From contig QULQ01000010.1 of assembly GCA_003490145.1 (NCBI GenBank), positions 1 through 64,000 of the forward strand: a stretch of DNA of 64,000 bases. Reading direction: 5' to 3'. The position numbers and the translations under genes were made by a program. Of this stretch, positions 8,994 to 16,707 are shown piece by piece. The stretch comes from Lachnospiraceae bacterium OM04-12BH (lineage in GTDB: Bacteria; Bacillota; Clostridia; Lachnospirales; Lachnospiraceae). Each line of letters begins with the position of its first letter. The stretch's first letter is position 1. The notes beneath the pieces are model-generated. The model was given only the letters and a program-made list of their open reading frames with translations. It was not told the DNA's origin and did not search any database.

Positions 8994-11714
8994 TTAGTAA
9001 TGCATAAAGTCCTTTTCTCTTAAAACAACCATATCCTCATCATCATATCTCTTGCCAAACAGCACATCAAAGAAATGCTTCGGTGTCTTCTTATCTGCAT
9101 AATAGATCGCTTCATCCACGATCTCTTCAATTTCTGAGAGTGTTACCTCATGGTCACTGGTCTGCATATCTGCAATTCTCGTATGCAGTGCCAGAACACC
9201 CAGCTCATCAATCGCATATTCCTGCTCCAGGGCGTACTTTCTTGCGTATTTAACAAGTGTCTGATCATCCAGTGCTTCCACATCTACCCTGAGATTAAAG
9301 ATTGTTGCCAGTGCCGGATATTTCGTCAGGAACTTTTCTATCGCTTCCTTTTTATCTTCAAGGATAATGATCAGTCCCTTTCCTTCCTGATTCAGCTCTC
9401 TGATCAGGGATTCCACTGTATTCTTCTTCATGGAAGCTGCACCCTCAATGATCAGCGCCCCTCCAAGGAGGCGGTCCAGGGTTGCTCCAACTTCCTTCTT
9501 GTTCATATTGCCCCCGGAAATTTTGGCCACCTTGCCTGAAAAATTATTATCAGAAAGCTGAACCTCCTTCACAAGAAGCTTGGCAAGTGCAGTGGTACCT
9601 GTGCCCTCTTCTCCTGTGATCACAACATTTCCTGTGTAAGATGCCAGACTGATATTATCAATTACCTCTACGATCTGCTTTCTTGTTTTCTTGTGATGGA
9701 TGAACGGAGCGAACTGCTCTCTCTCACTCCTGCTCATTTCGCGTGCAGTATAGGAATTCCCTGCCTCTACTGTTCCCTCTTCTTCCGTTTTTTCCTCTTC
9801 TATTTTTTCTTCTGCTGCTTCTTCCTCAGCAATCTCTTTCTCCGCTGCTTCCTCACTGGGGGGGGCTTCGTCTAAAGGCTTATCCGCTTCCCCGGTCTCT
9901 TCCTCTATGATCTCAGCATCTTCTATGACTTCCGTCTGCTCTTCCGGCTGTTCTTCCGGCTGTTCTTCCGGCTGTTCTTCCGGCTGCTTTTCCGGCTGCT
10001 CTTCAGCCTTCTCCTCTTCCTTTGCGTCAATATCAGAAACCTTTACTACCTTGGGGCGCTCTGCTTCTGCTCTTTTCTTACTTTCCCTCACAGCAGCATC
10101 CACCATGGCCTTTTCCAGTTCTTCAAGAAGTCCTGTCTTAGTCGCCTCGTCAAAATCCGAAAACAGGGAATCTGTCTGCTTGTGTACGCGCTCCTTGATC
10201 TCCTGCATCATCTTCTGCTCATTTTCTTTCTTCATCTTTTCCCATTCAGCCATAACATCATCAATGCTCAGCTGACCGGTGATCTGCTTCTCTATCTGCT
10301 CTTCCTCCGGAATGGCCAGACTGATCTGTCCGTCATATTCCTGAGAAAGGATATCATCAAAACCTGATGGCTTGTGAAATGTACGGATCACACCCGTATT
10401 ACTGATCGCCGGATTTGGTGACGCCTCCGGAAGTCTTTCTCTGTCCTTCTGCAGAGATTCTGCCCTGTCGGCCACTTTAGAAACAGACTCCTGCATGGCT
10501 GCAATATTCCGTGAGGTCTGTGCATCCTTCTCCACCAGCTCAGAGATCACATCTTCTACCTTAACTTCAGAGGTATTGCCAAAGAATACTTCCTCAGATA
10601 CAGGATCTGCTGCTTCTGAATCACTGTCAGTCAACATATCCTCACTGATCAGCTGCATTTCATCGGTATCCTGCTTAACAGCAGCCGGTGTTTCCGGTCC
10701 GGAAGCTGCAGGAAGTTCCTCCGCAGGCATTTCTGATGCTGTTGCCTCATGGATATCTGCTGCTTCAGCAGCTTCTGCTTCTTCTTCCACATCCTGTGTT
10801 TCCTTCTGTACGGCATTCTCACGTTCCTCTGCATGAGATGATACCCCCAGAAATTCCTTCATGCTTTCCGCAAGCTCTTTCTGCAGATTGATGGTATTAT
10901 ACTGACTTACATCAACTGTCTTGACTTCGATCTCATCCAGACTCTTGCCCGGCAGCTCCTGGGTAGGATCTGTAAGTACATTCTGCTCCCTGCTGAACTC
11001 ATCATCCTCTTCCTCTTCTGCTGCCGCCTGTCCGGCTTCCTCCTGAATGGCTTTTCCTTCTGTCACAATATCGGCTTCAATAATGCCGCCGGTATGCTTC
11101 ATCTGCTCATATTTCGCTTCCTGCTCCTCTGTCAGGGGCTGGTGCAGCTTTTTCAGCTCCAGCGCCTTCAGAACATATCTGCCGTCAGAAAACCAAAGGA
11201 ACATCTCATCACATTCCTCTACACATTTGGACTCAAGTCCTACCCTGTGATAAAGATATGCCAGTTCATAAGCCCACTTCTCACGGTAATCCTTTTTCTT
11301 CAGCTCCTCCAGTACTGCAATTCTCTCTTCCAGGCTGACTTCCTGTGCCTCATAAAGCTTATACTGAAGAATGTATCTGCCAGAGTCCTTCGGCGCAAGC
11401 TGCACAAATTCCTTATAGTATTCGATTGCCTGCACATATTCTTCCAGCTTAATGGAAAGCTCACAAAGTGAATAAACAATAGGGCGCCTTCCGCCGCCCT
11501 TCTCATAGGCAAGCAGGAGAATATCCCTGCTGTCCTCATATCTTCTGTTGATTTTATATAGATCACTGATCGTACAGAGCATCATCACACTTCTGACCCT
11601 GCGCCAGTCAATGGTATCTGCAATCTTAGCAGCTTCCGCATATTCGCCGTCAGCGATCAGCGATTTAATCTCTTCTGCACGTACTTTATATTCATACTTA
11701 TCCAAGGTACTCAC
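8994..11714 (-). CDS. TPR protein with acidic linker and degenerate AAA+ domain
   Basis: This is a 906-residue cytosolic protein in three parts. Residues 1-215 are TPR-like helices ([54 protein letters not shown]). Residues 220-670 are acidic and low-complexity, with a conserved island near 455-560 and 12-bp tandem repeats coding EEQP. Residues 675-906 have the outline of a CbbX/SpoVK-type AAA+ domain, but Walker A reads [11 protein letters not shown] (Thr in place of the Lys) and the Walker B position reads [10 protein letters not shown] instead of a DE pair. ATP hydrolysis is therefore unlikely. The start is GTG 11714 (TTG 11705 with AGGTGAG is an alternative). It is co-transcribed with glgB. 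The function is unknown. Confidence 0.75.
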   Translation of the reverse strand: MSTLDKYEYKVRAEEIKSLIADGEYAEAAKIADTIDWRRVRSVMMLCTISDLYKINRRYEDSRDILLLAYEKGGGRRPIVYSLCELSIKLEEYVQAIEYYKEFVQLAPKDSGRYILQYKLYEAQEVSLEERIAVLEELKKKDYREKWAYELAYLYHRVGLESKCVEECDEMFLWFSDGRYVLKALELKKLHQPLTEEQEAKYEQMKHTGGIIEADIVTEGKAIQEEAGQAAAEEEEDDEFSREQNVLTDPTQELPGKSLDEIEVKTVDVSQYNTINLQKELAESMKEFLGVSSHAEERENAVQKETQDVEEEAEAAEAADIHEATASEMPAEELPAASGPETPAAVKQDTDEMQLISEDMLTDSDSEAADPVSEEVFFGNTSEVKVEDVISELVEKDAQTSRNIAAMQESVSKVADRAESLQKDRERLPEASPNPAISNTGVIRTFHKPSGFDDILSQEYDGQISLAIPEEEQIEKQITGQLSIDDVMAEWEKMKKENEQKMMQEIKERVHKQTDSLFSDFDEATKTGLLEELEKAMVDAAVRESKKRAEAERPKVVKVSDIDAKEEEKAEEQPEKQPEEQPEEQPEEQPEEQTEVIEDAEIIEEETGEADKPLDEAPPSEEAAEKEIAEEEAAEEKIEEEKTEEEGTVEAGNSYTAREMSRSEREQFAPFIHHKKTRKQIVEVIDNISLASYTGNVVITGEEGTGTTALAKLLVKEVQLSDNNFSGKVAKISGGNMNKKEVGATLDRLLGGALIIEGAASMKKNTVESLIRELNQEGKGLIIILEDKKEAIEKFLTKYPALATIFNLRVDVEALDDQTLVKYARKYALEQEYAIDELGVLALHTRIADMQTSDHEVTLSEIEEIVDEAIYYADKKTPKHFFDVLFGKRYDDEDMVVLREKDFMHY
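9936..10007 (-). repeat. Six 12-bp in-frame tandem repeats
   Basis: Six consecutive 12-bp units, of which three (9948-9983) are identical and the others differ by one to three bases, encode four-residue EEQP-like units in the acidic linker of the TPR/AAA-like protein. Copy number would change the linker length without breaking the frame. Confidence 0.9.
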
Positions 11715-11762
11715 CTCATGCTCTCAGATTTATGGACAAAATAACCCGATTTTCATTTTTTA

Positions 11763-11791
11763 AGTGTACCATAGCATGCCCTTTCTGTCAA
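11763..11791 (-). promoter_or_regulatory. Sigma-A-type promoter for the TPR/AAA-glgB operon
   Basis: On the minus strand a perfect -35 TTGACA (11786-11791) is followed by a 17-bp spacer and -10 TACACT (11763-11768). It lies about 50 bp before the GTG start of the TPR/AAA-like gene. Confidence 0.85.
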
Positions 11792-11798
11792 AGGACAC

Positions 11799-11847
11799 AA
11801 AAAAAAGCACCATCCCCAAGGCTCATATGTCCTCAAAAACGGTACTT
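11799..11847 (-). terminator. Intrinsic terminator after tRNA-Lys
   Basis: On the minus strand AAGTACC (11841-11847) can pair with GGTGCTT (11805-11811), with one G-U pair, and a run of eight T follows (11799-11806). The loop is large, so the fold is less certain than the T-run. It lies between the tRNA and the next promoter. Confidence 0.6.
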
Positions 11848-11852
11848 GTAAG

Positions 11853-11925
11853 TGCACCGCCAGGGGCTCGAACCCTGGACACCCTGATTAAGAGTCAGGT
11901 GCTCTACCAACTGAGCTAGCGGTGC
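11853..11925 (-). tRNA. tRNA-Lys (anticodon CTT)
   Basis: This is a 73-nt cloverleaf on the minus strand. The acceptor arms GCACCGC and GCGGTGC pair perfectly, the D-arm is AGCTCAGTTGGTAGAGC, the anticodon stem CCTGA/TCAGG encloses loop CTCTTAA with anticodon CTT, and the T-arm contains GGTTCGAGCCC. The discriminator base is A and CCA is not encoded. Confidence 0.97.
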
Positions 11926-11953
11926 GTTTCCCTTGCAAAATCTTGTGTATCAT

Positions 11954-11982
11954 TTGCAACGCAAGTGTTATTATAGTATAAT
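11954..11982 (+). promoter_or_regulatory. Promoter for tatD-rsmA-hydE, interleaved with the tRNA-Lys promoter
   Basis: -35 TTGCAA (11954-11959), a 17-bp spacer and -10 TATAAT (11977-11982) read rightward, giving a leader of about 57 bases before tatD. Its core overlaps that of the leftward tRNA promoter. Confidence 0.82.
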
Positions 11983-11998
11983 GCTTTTTGAATTGCAA
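11970..11998 (-). promoter_or_regulatory. Promoter for tRNA-Lys
   Basis: Read leftward, -35 TTGCAA (11993-11998), a 17-bp spacer and -10 TATAAT (11970-11975) sit about 45 bp upstream of the tRNA 5' end. TTGCAA is its own reverse complement, so both directions use the same -35 sequence, and the two -10 boxes are one base apart. Confidence 0.82.
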
Positions 11999-12045
11999 GT
12001 ATTTTTTCAAAAATTTTTAAAAAAATTGAAAATGGAGTTTTTCTT

Positions 12046-12843
12046 ATGATTTTTGATACCCATGCACATTATGATGATGAGGCTTTTCAGGAGGACAGGG
12101 ACAGTCTTCTCATGAGCCTTAAGGACAATGACATCGGCGCTGTGATCAATGTTGCTGCCGATATGGAAAGCGTAGAGACTACCCTTGCCCTGTCACAGAA
12201 GTACTCTTTTGTCTATGCAGCCCTTGGCGTCCATCCTTCCGGCACTGCTGCCCTTACAGAAGAAGACATGCAGCACATCCTGACTCTTGCCACCGAGCAC
12301 TCCGTGAAAAGGGGTGGTAAAGTAGTGGCTATCGGTGAGATCGGTCTTGATTATTATTATGAAGGGAATGGGGATCCGGAACGTACCATTCAAAAGAAAT
12401 GGTTTGAGCGCCAGCTCTTTCTGGCAAAAGAAGCCGCCCTTCCTGTTATCATCCATTCCAGAGACGCTGCCAGAGATACTTATGATATCATGAAATCCGC
12501 TGATGCCGGAAATATTGGCGGTGTTGTCCACTGCTACTCCTATTCTCTGGAAATGGCAAAGAATTTCCTTTCCCTCGGCTTTTCTTTTGGAATCGGCGGT
12601 GTACTTACCTTTAAAAATGCCAGAAAGCTCTTTGATGTGGTAGAATATCTTCCGATGGATAAAATCCTTCTGGAAACAGACTGTCCTTATCTTGCCCCTG
12701 TGCCAAACAGAGGAAAAAGGAACAGTTCCCTGAATCTTCCTTATGTGATAAAAGCAATCAGTGAGATCAAGAAACTTCCAGAAGAACAGATCACAGCAGC
12801 CACAGAGCAGAATGCCAGAAAGCTCTTTGGCATAAAAGAGTAA
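12046..12843 (+). CDS. tatD: TatD family metal-dependent hydrolase (DNase)
   Basis: This 265-residue TIM-barrel amidohydrolase relative has all the TatD metal-ligand motifs: DTHAHYDDEAF at residue 4, GEIGLDYYYEG near 100, VIIHSRDA near 138, VHCYSYS near 160 and LLETDCPYLAP near 208. TatD proteins are Mg/Mn-dependent 3'-5' DNases acting in repair or DNA turnover. A GGAG site lies upstream of the ATG. rsmA follows by 13 bp and hydE after that. The tatD-rsmA (ksgA) pairing is common in Firmicutes and supports a housekeeping role. A second, more divergent TatD gene lies at 22742-23515. Confidence 0.95.
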   Translation: MIFDTHAHYDDEAFQEDRDSLLMSLKDNDIGAVINVAADMESVETTLALSQKYSFVYAALGVHPSGTAALTEEDMQHILTLATEHSVKRGGKVVAIGEIGLDYYYEGNGDPERTIQKKWFERQLFLAKEAALPVIIHSRDAARDTYDIMKSADAGNIGGVVHCYSYSLEMAKNFLSLGFSFGIGGVLTFKNARKLFDVVEYLPMDKILLETDCPYLAPVPNRGKRNSSLNLPYVIKAISEIKKLPEEQITAATEQNARKLFGIKE

Positions 12844-12856
12844 GGAGGATACCCAT

Positions 12857-13726
12857 ATGCCAACTCTCGGAAATCCGGCAGGAACGCTGGAAATACTGAA
12901 AAAATATAACTTTAACTTCCAGAAACGCTTCGGGCAGAACTTTCTGATCGATGGAAATATCCTGAATAAGATCATTTCCTCCGCAGGGATCACCAGGGAT
13001 GATTTTGTACTTGAGATCGGTCCCGGCATCGGAACCATGACCCAGTATCTGGCTGAAAGTGCCAGGGAAGTGGTATCTGTAGAAATTGACAGGGCACTGA
13101 TCCCCATTCTTGCAGACACCCTTTCTCCCTATAATAATGTCACTATTATCAACGAAGATATCCTGAAGGTGGACATTGCCGCTCTTGCCAGAGAAAGAAA
13201 CAACGGCCGACCGATCAAGGTCGTTGCCAACCTTCCCTACTATATTACAACTCCTATTATTATGGGACTTTTTGAAAGCCATGTCCCTTTAAAAAGCATT
13301 ACTATCATGGTACAGAAGGAAGTGGCACAGCGCATGCAGGTCGGTCCCGGCACGAAAGATTACGGTGCCCTGTCCCTGGCGGTCCAGTATTATGCAAAGC
13401 CTGAAATCGTAGCTACCGTTTCTCCGGAATGCTTTATCCCAAAGCCAAATGTCGGCAGTGCCGTGATCCGGCTCACCTGCCATGATAAGCCTCCCGTGAC
13501 TGTTCCTGATGAGGTATTTCTGTTCGACGTGATCCGTGCCTCCTTCCAGCAGCGCAGAAAGACACTGACTAACAGCCTTTCTCATGCAGGTCTTCCCGGT
13601 ATTACCAGGGAGACTGTAGAGCAGGCTCTCCTGGAAATGGAGCTTTCTCCCTCCATCCGGGGAGAAGCCCTTTCACTGGAGGAATTTGCCGCCCTCAGCA
13701 GTATTCTTTATACAAACAGGAAATAA
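12857..13726 (+). CDS. rsmA: 16S rRNA (adenine1518-N6/adenine1519-N6)-dimethyltransferase
   Basis: This is a 289-residue protein of the KsgA/RsmA family, which uses SAM to dimethylate A1518 and A1519 in helix 45 of 16S rRNA during 30S maturation. The signature blocks are present: KRFGQNFLID near residue 27, the SAM-binding motif EIGPGIGTMT near 56, the catalytic NLPYYITTPII near 124, then FQQRRKTLTNSL near 232. AAGGAGG lies nine bases before the ATG. It sits in the tatD-rsmA-hydE operon and is of typical family length with nothing missing. Confidence 0.97.
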   Translation: MPTLGNPAGTLEILKKYNFNFQKRFGQNFLIDGNILNKIISSAGITRDDFVLEIGPGIGTMTQYLAESAREVVSVEIDRALIPILADTLSPYNNVTIINEDILKVDIAALARERNNGRPIKVVANLPYYITTPIIMGLFESHVPLKSITIMVQKEVAQRMQVGPGTKDYGALSLAVQYYAKPEIVATVSPECFIPKPNVGSAVIRLTCHDKPPVTVPDEVFLFDVIRASFQQRRKTLTNSLSHAGLPGITRETVEQALLEMELSPSIRGEALSLEEFAALSSILYTNRK

Positions 13727-13732
13727 ATAAAG

Positions 13733-14764
13733 ATGTCATTGATCGAAGAAATCAGAACCAGACAAAATATTACAAAGGATCAGCTTGTCCACCTTCTTAC
13801 TACAGAAGATGAATCACTTCTGACCCGTTTAAAAATAACCGCCAGGGCAGTCGCAGACTCCGTTTACGGAAACCAGATCTTTATCCGCGGACTGATCGAA
13901 TTTACCAATTATTGCAAAAATGACTGCTATTACTGCGGCATCCGGAGAAGCAACACGCGCTCTGACCGCTACCGCCTCACAGAGGATCAGATCCTCTCCT
14001 GCTGCCAAAACGGCTACGAGCTTGGCTTCCGTACCTTTGTCCTGCAGGGTGGAGAAGATCCATGGTATAGCGATGATAAGATCTGTGCGGTCGTATCCCG
14101 GATCCGTTCCTCCTACCCTGACTGTGCGATCACGCTTTCTATTGGTGAAAAGTCAGAAGAAAGCTACCGGCGCTTCTTTGATGCCGGCGCTGACCGGTAT
14201 CTGCTCCGGCATGAAACTGCCGATGAAATACATTACGGAAAGCTCCATCCTGCGGAAATGTCCCTTTCCCACAGAAAAAACTGTCTCAGGACACTGAAAA
14301 GAATCGGCTACCAGACCGGATGTGGCTTTATGGTAGGATCTCCTTTCCAGACCATGGACAGTCTTTATGAGGATCTTATGTTTATTCTGGAATTACAGCC
14401 GGAAATGACAGGCATCGGTCCCTTCATTCCCCATAAGGATACCCCATTTGCAGACCGCCCCGCCGGCACACTCGACAGAACGCTGCGGCTTCTGTCCATT
14501 ATAAGGCTCCTGCACCCCCATGTGCTGCTGCCTGCCACCACTGCCCTTGGCACCATTCATCCTCTGGGAAGGGAAATGGGCATACAGGCCGGTGCCAATG
14601 TGGTGATGCCAAATCTTTCCCCCACAGATGTACGGGGCAAATATCTTCTCTATGATAACAAGATCTGCACCGGTGATGAAGCTGCTGAATGCCGCTGCTG
14701 TATGCAGCGGCGCATGGAAGGCATTGGCTATGAGGTCGTCACAGACAGAGGAGATTTCCGCTGA
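13733..14764 (+). CDS. hydE: [FeFe]-hydrogenase H-cluster radical SAM maturase HydE
   Basis: This 343-residue radical SAM enzyme has the CX3CX2C cluster motif as CKNDCYYCGI near residue 61, followed by RSNTRSDRYRLTEDQI, then VLQGGEDPW and FMVGSPFQTM. The order and wording match HydE rather than biotin synthase or ThiH. HydE acts on a cysteine-bound Fe-CO-CN synthon while the hydrogenase H-cluster is built. It starts 6 bp after rsmA, so the three genes share a transcript. HydF, HydG and the hydrogenase itself are not in the window. The last 37 bp overlap the 3' end of the convergent araC-family gene. Confidence 0.93.
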   Translation: MSLIEEIRTRQNITKDQLVHLLTTEDESLLTRLKITARAVADSVYGNQIFIRGLIEFTNYCKNDCYYCGIRRSNTRSDRYRLTEDQILSCCQNGYELGFRTFVLQGGEDPWYSDDKICAVVSRIRSSYPDCAITLSIGEKSEESYRRFFDAGADRYLLRHETADEIHYGKLHPAEMSLSHRKNCLRTLKRIGYQTGCGFMVGSPFQTMDSLYEDLMFILELQPEMTGIGPFIPHKDTPFADRPAGTLDRTLRLLSIIRLLHPHVLLPATTALGTIHPLGREMGIQAGANVVMPNLSPTDVRGKYLLYDNKICTGDEAAECRCCMQRRMEGIGYEVVTDRGDFR

Positions 14765-15639
14765 TATCCCTTTTCGTACTGCTGCTTGTACTGCTTCGGC
14801 GTCATCCCCTTCCACTTCCGAAAGGTCTTGATCAGGTGGCTGCTATCTGAAAACCCGGTCTCCTGGCTGATATAGCTTAAGTCAAAATCTGTGAACAGCA
14901 GCATATCTGCCGCCTTACTGATCCGGATCAGCTCAATATACTCCTTGCAGGAACGTCCATAATATTGCTTGAAATTTTTAGCAAAATAAGAATAGCTCAT
15001 ATTGCACCGGTCTGCCAGTTCTTCCACCCGGATAGGCTCACCGGCATGTGCATCTATGTAAGTCGTGATATCCCGGAAGGAATTGATCTCCCTTGGCTGT
15101 CCGGCCAGTTTATCCGTATCAAAACCATTTTCTCTCCAGATACGGATCAGTCCTACCATCAGATCACAGATCCTGTCATGGACAATGATCCCATAACCAT
15201 AATCTCTTTTCTCAAGTTCTTCCCTGCATCGTTCAAAAACAGAGGCCACTGGCAGATGCCGGAGCTGACTTTCCTGAAAAAAAACATTTGCATGCTCATC
15301 CTTGCTCGCACTGCGCAGGATCATGGGAAGACTCGGCGCATAGCTTTTCTCTGTATACAGCCTGTTAGTATCAAATTTCAGCACCTCATATTTCAGTGGT
15401 CCATTGGTAACTGCATAGATCCCATGCACCGCCTCCGGATGAAAAATGATCAGATCCCCCGGCTCCAGAATATAATTGCAGCCATCACACTCTATCAGCG
15501 CCGTTCCCTCTTTCATATAGATCAGCTCCATAAAATAGTGCCAGTGGGATCGTATGGGAAATGCCATCTGTGAGGTATCATATAAAAATGCCTCATAAGG
15601 TGAATCCAGTGTATCATGATATTCAAATAAATACTGCAT
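14728..15639 (-). CDS. AraC family regulator with cupin-type sensor domain
   Basis: The protein is about 303 residues from ATG 15639; a TTG at 15672 is possible but would sit only nine bases from the predicted transcription start. The N-terminal half is an AraC cupin (RSHWHYFMELIYMKEG, YILEPGDLIIFHPEAVHGI). The C-terminal 100 residues carry two helix-turn-helix motifs (VEELADRCNMSYSYFAKNFKQ and ISQETGFSDSSHLIKTFRKWKGMTPKQY). Such regulators usually sense a sugar and activate neighbouring carbohydrate genes. It diverges from the GH113/ABC operon across 125 bp, so control of that operon is a reasonable inference. Confidence 0.92.
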   Translation of the reverse strand: MQYLFEYHDTLDSPYEAFLYDTSQMAFPIRSHWHYFMELIYMKEGTALIECDGCNYILEPGDLIIFHPEAVHGIYAVTNGPLKYEVLKFDTNRLYTEKSYAPSLPMILRSASKDEHANVFFQESQLRHLPVASVFERCREELEKRDYGYGIIVHDRICDLMVGLIRIWRENGFDTDKLAGQPREINSFRDITTYIDAHAGEPIRVEELADRCNMSYSYFAKNFKQYYGRSCKEYIELIRISKAADMLLFTDFDLSYISQETGFSDSSHLIKTFRKWKGMTPKQYKQQYEKGYQRKSPLSVTTS

Positions 15640-15687
15640 TTCTTTGCTCTTTTCCAAAATAGATTTATACAATTTTCACATGACTAT

Positions 15688-15693
15688 ATTATA
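15688..15693 (-). promoter_or_regulatory. -10 box of the araC-family gene
   Basis: TATAAT on the minus strand about 49 bp before ATG 15639. I see no good -35 hexamer 17 bp upstream. A second TATAAT, read rightward near 15737, may serve the GH113 gene. Both look activator-dependent. Confidence 0.45.
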
Positions 15694-15764
15694 CCGGACA
15701 GACAAGGAAAGTGCTATATTTTTTATTGTTTCAGAAAGTATAATTTTGTAAAAAGGAGTCCGAT

Positions 15765-16706
15765 ATGGAACTGATGCAGATGATCAAGGGCATTACCTTT
15801 GCCCCCTTTTCCCGCAGAGGAAAGCTGGATACCAAATCCGCAAGAGCAAGTCTTCGCAATCTGAAAAAGCTGACAGGTGCCAACCTGATCATTCTTGTTC
15901 CAAACGGACTTCAGGAAACCCCTCAGTCAGAAACCATTGCTCGTGAAACGCAGGCCAATGCCACTGATGAAGAGTTTCTTTCTATCATTGAATATGCTCA
16001 CAGCCTTGGTCTTTCAGTAGCCTTAAAGCCCACTGTCAACTGCATGAACGGAACCTGGCGGGCCCACATCAGCTTTTTCGACAAGGATGTCCCCTGTGAA
16101 CCTAAGTGGAGTAACTGGTTTGCTTCCTACACCGCATTTCAGCTTCATTATGCAGCCCTTGCTGAAAAAAGTGGCTGCGAAATGTTTATCGCAGGCTGCG
16201 AGATGGTCATGAGTGAGCACCGGGATGCTGAGTGGCGAAAGCTGATATCTGATATCAAAGAGGTCTATCACGGACCGGTTTCTTATAATACAGACAAATA
16301 TCAGGAAGATAATGTTACCTGGTGGGATTGCGTGGATGTGATCTCTTCAAGCGGCTATTACCCTGTAAATGACTGGGAAAATCAGCTTGACCGGATTGAA
16401 AGGGTCGTAAAAAAATTTAACAAGCCCTTTTTCTTCGCAGAGTGCGGCTGCATGTCTACCAAAGGCTCCTTTCTCGTTCCCAACGACTGGTGCATCCGTG
16501 GGGAGGCTGCCCCTGACGAACAGGCTTCGTGGTACAAGGCCATGTTTGAAGCCTGCAAAAAGCGCCCCTTTGTCAGAGGCTTCTGTATATGGGACTGGGC
16601 TGCAAAGCAATATCCTCTATCAGGAGCTGCAGCCAATACCGGCTATGAAATTTACGGAAAGCCTGCTTTGGAAGTCGTACATCACTATTATAAGGAAATG
16701 AACTGA
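15765..16706 (+). CDS. GH113 family beta-1,4-mannanase/mannosidase
   Basis: This 313-residue TIM-barrel protein has the GH113 layout: KGITFAPFSRRGKL at the start, LKPTVNCMNGTWRAHI near 86, the acid/base region IAGCEMVMSEHRDAEWR near 145, ISSSGYYPVNDW near 190, the nucleophile region FFFAECGCMSTKGS near 222, and FCIWDW near 285. Both catalytic Glu residues are present. GH113 enzymes hydrolyse beta-1,4-mannan or mannooligosaccharides with retention. There is no signal peptide, so the substrate must be imported. GGAG lies before the ATG. An ABC exporter gene starts one base after its stop and an AraC regulator is divergent. Family confidence is high; substrate is inferred. Confidence 0.87.
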   Translation: MELMQMIKGITFAPFSRRGKLDTKSARASLRNLKKLTGANLIILVPNGLQETPQSETIARETQANATDEEFLSIIEYAHSLGLSVALKPTVNCMNGTWRAHISFFDKDVPCEPKWSNWFASYTAFQLHYAALAEKSGCEMFIAGCEMVMSEHRDAEWRKLISDIKEVYHGPVSYNTDKYQEDNVTWWDCVDVISSSGYYPVNDWENQLDRIERVVKKFNKPFFFAECGCMSTKGSFLVPNDWCIRGEAAPDEQASWYKAMFEACKKRPFVRGFCIWDWAAKQYPLSGAAANTGYEIYGKPALEVVHHYYKEMN

Positions 16707-16707
16707 C

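Noticed and set aside
9936..10007. Short regular repeats suggesting a CRISPR array
   Set aside because: Units are 12 bp without spacers and are in-frame codons of an acidic protein.
9907..10836. Serine/cysteine-rich open frames on the plus strand across 9.9-10.8 kb
   Set aside because: They are complements of the acidic linker codons (GAA/GAG read as TTC/CTC and TCT) and have no start signals.
12857..13282. Minus-strand open frames across tatD/rsmA
   Set aside because: Shadows of well-identified plus-strand housekeeping genes.
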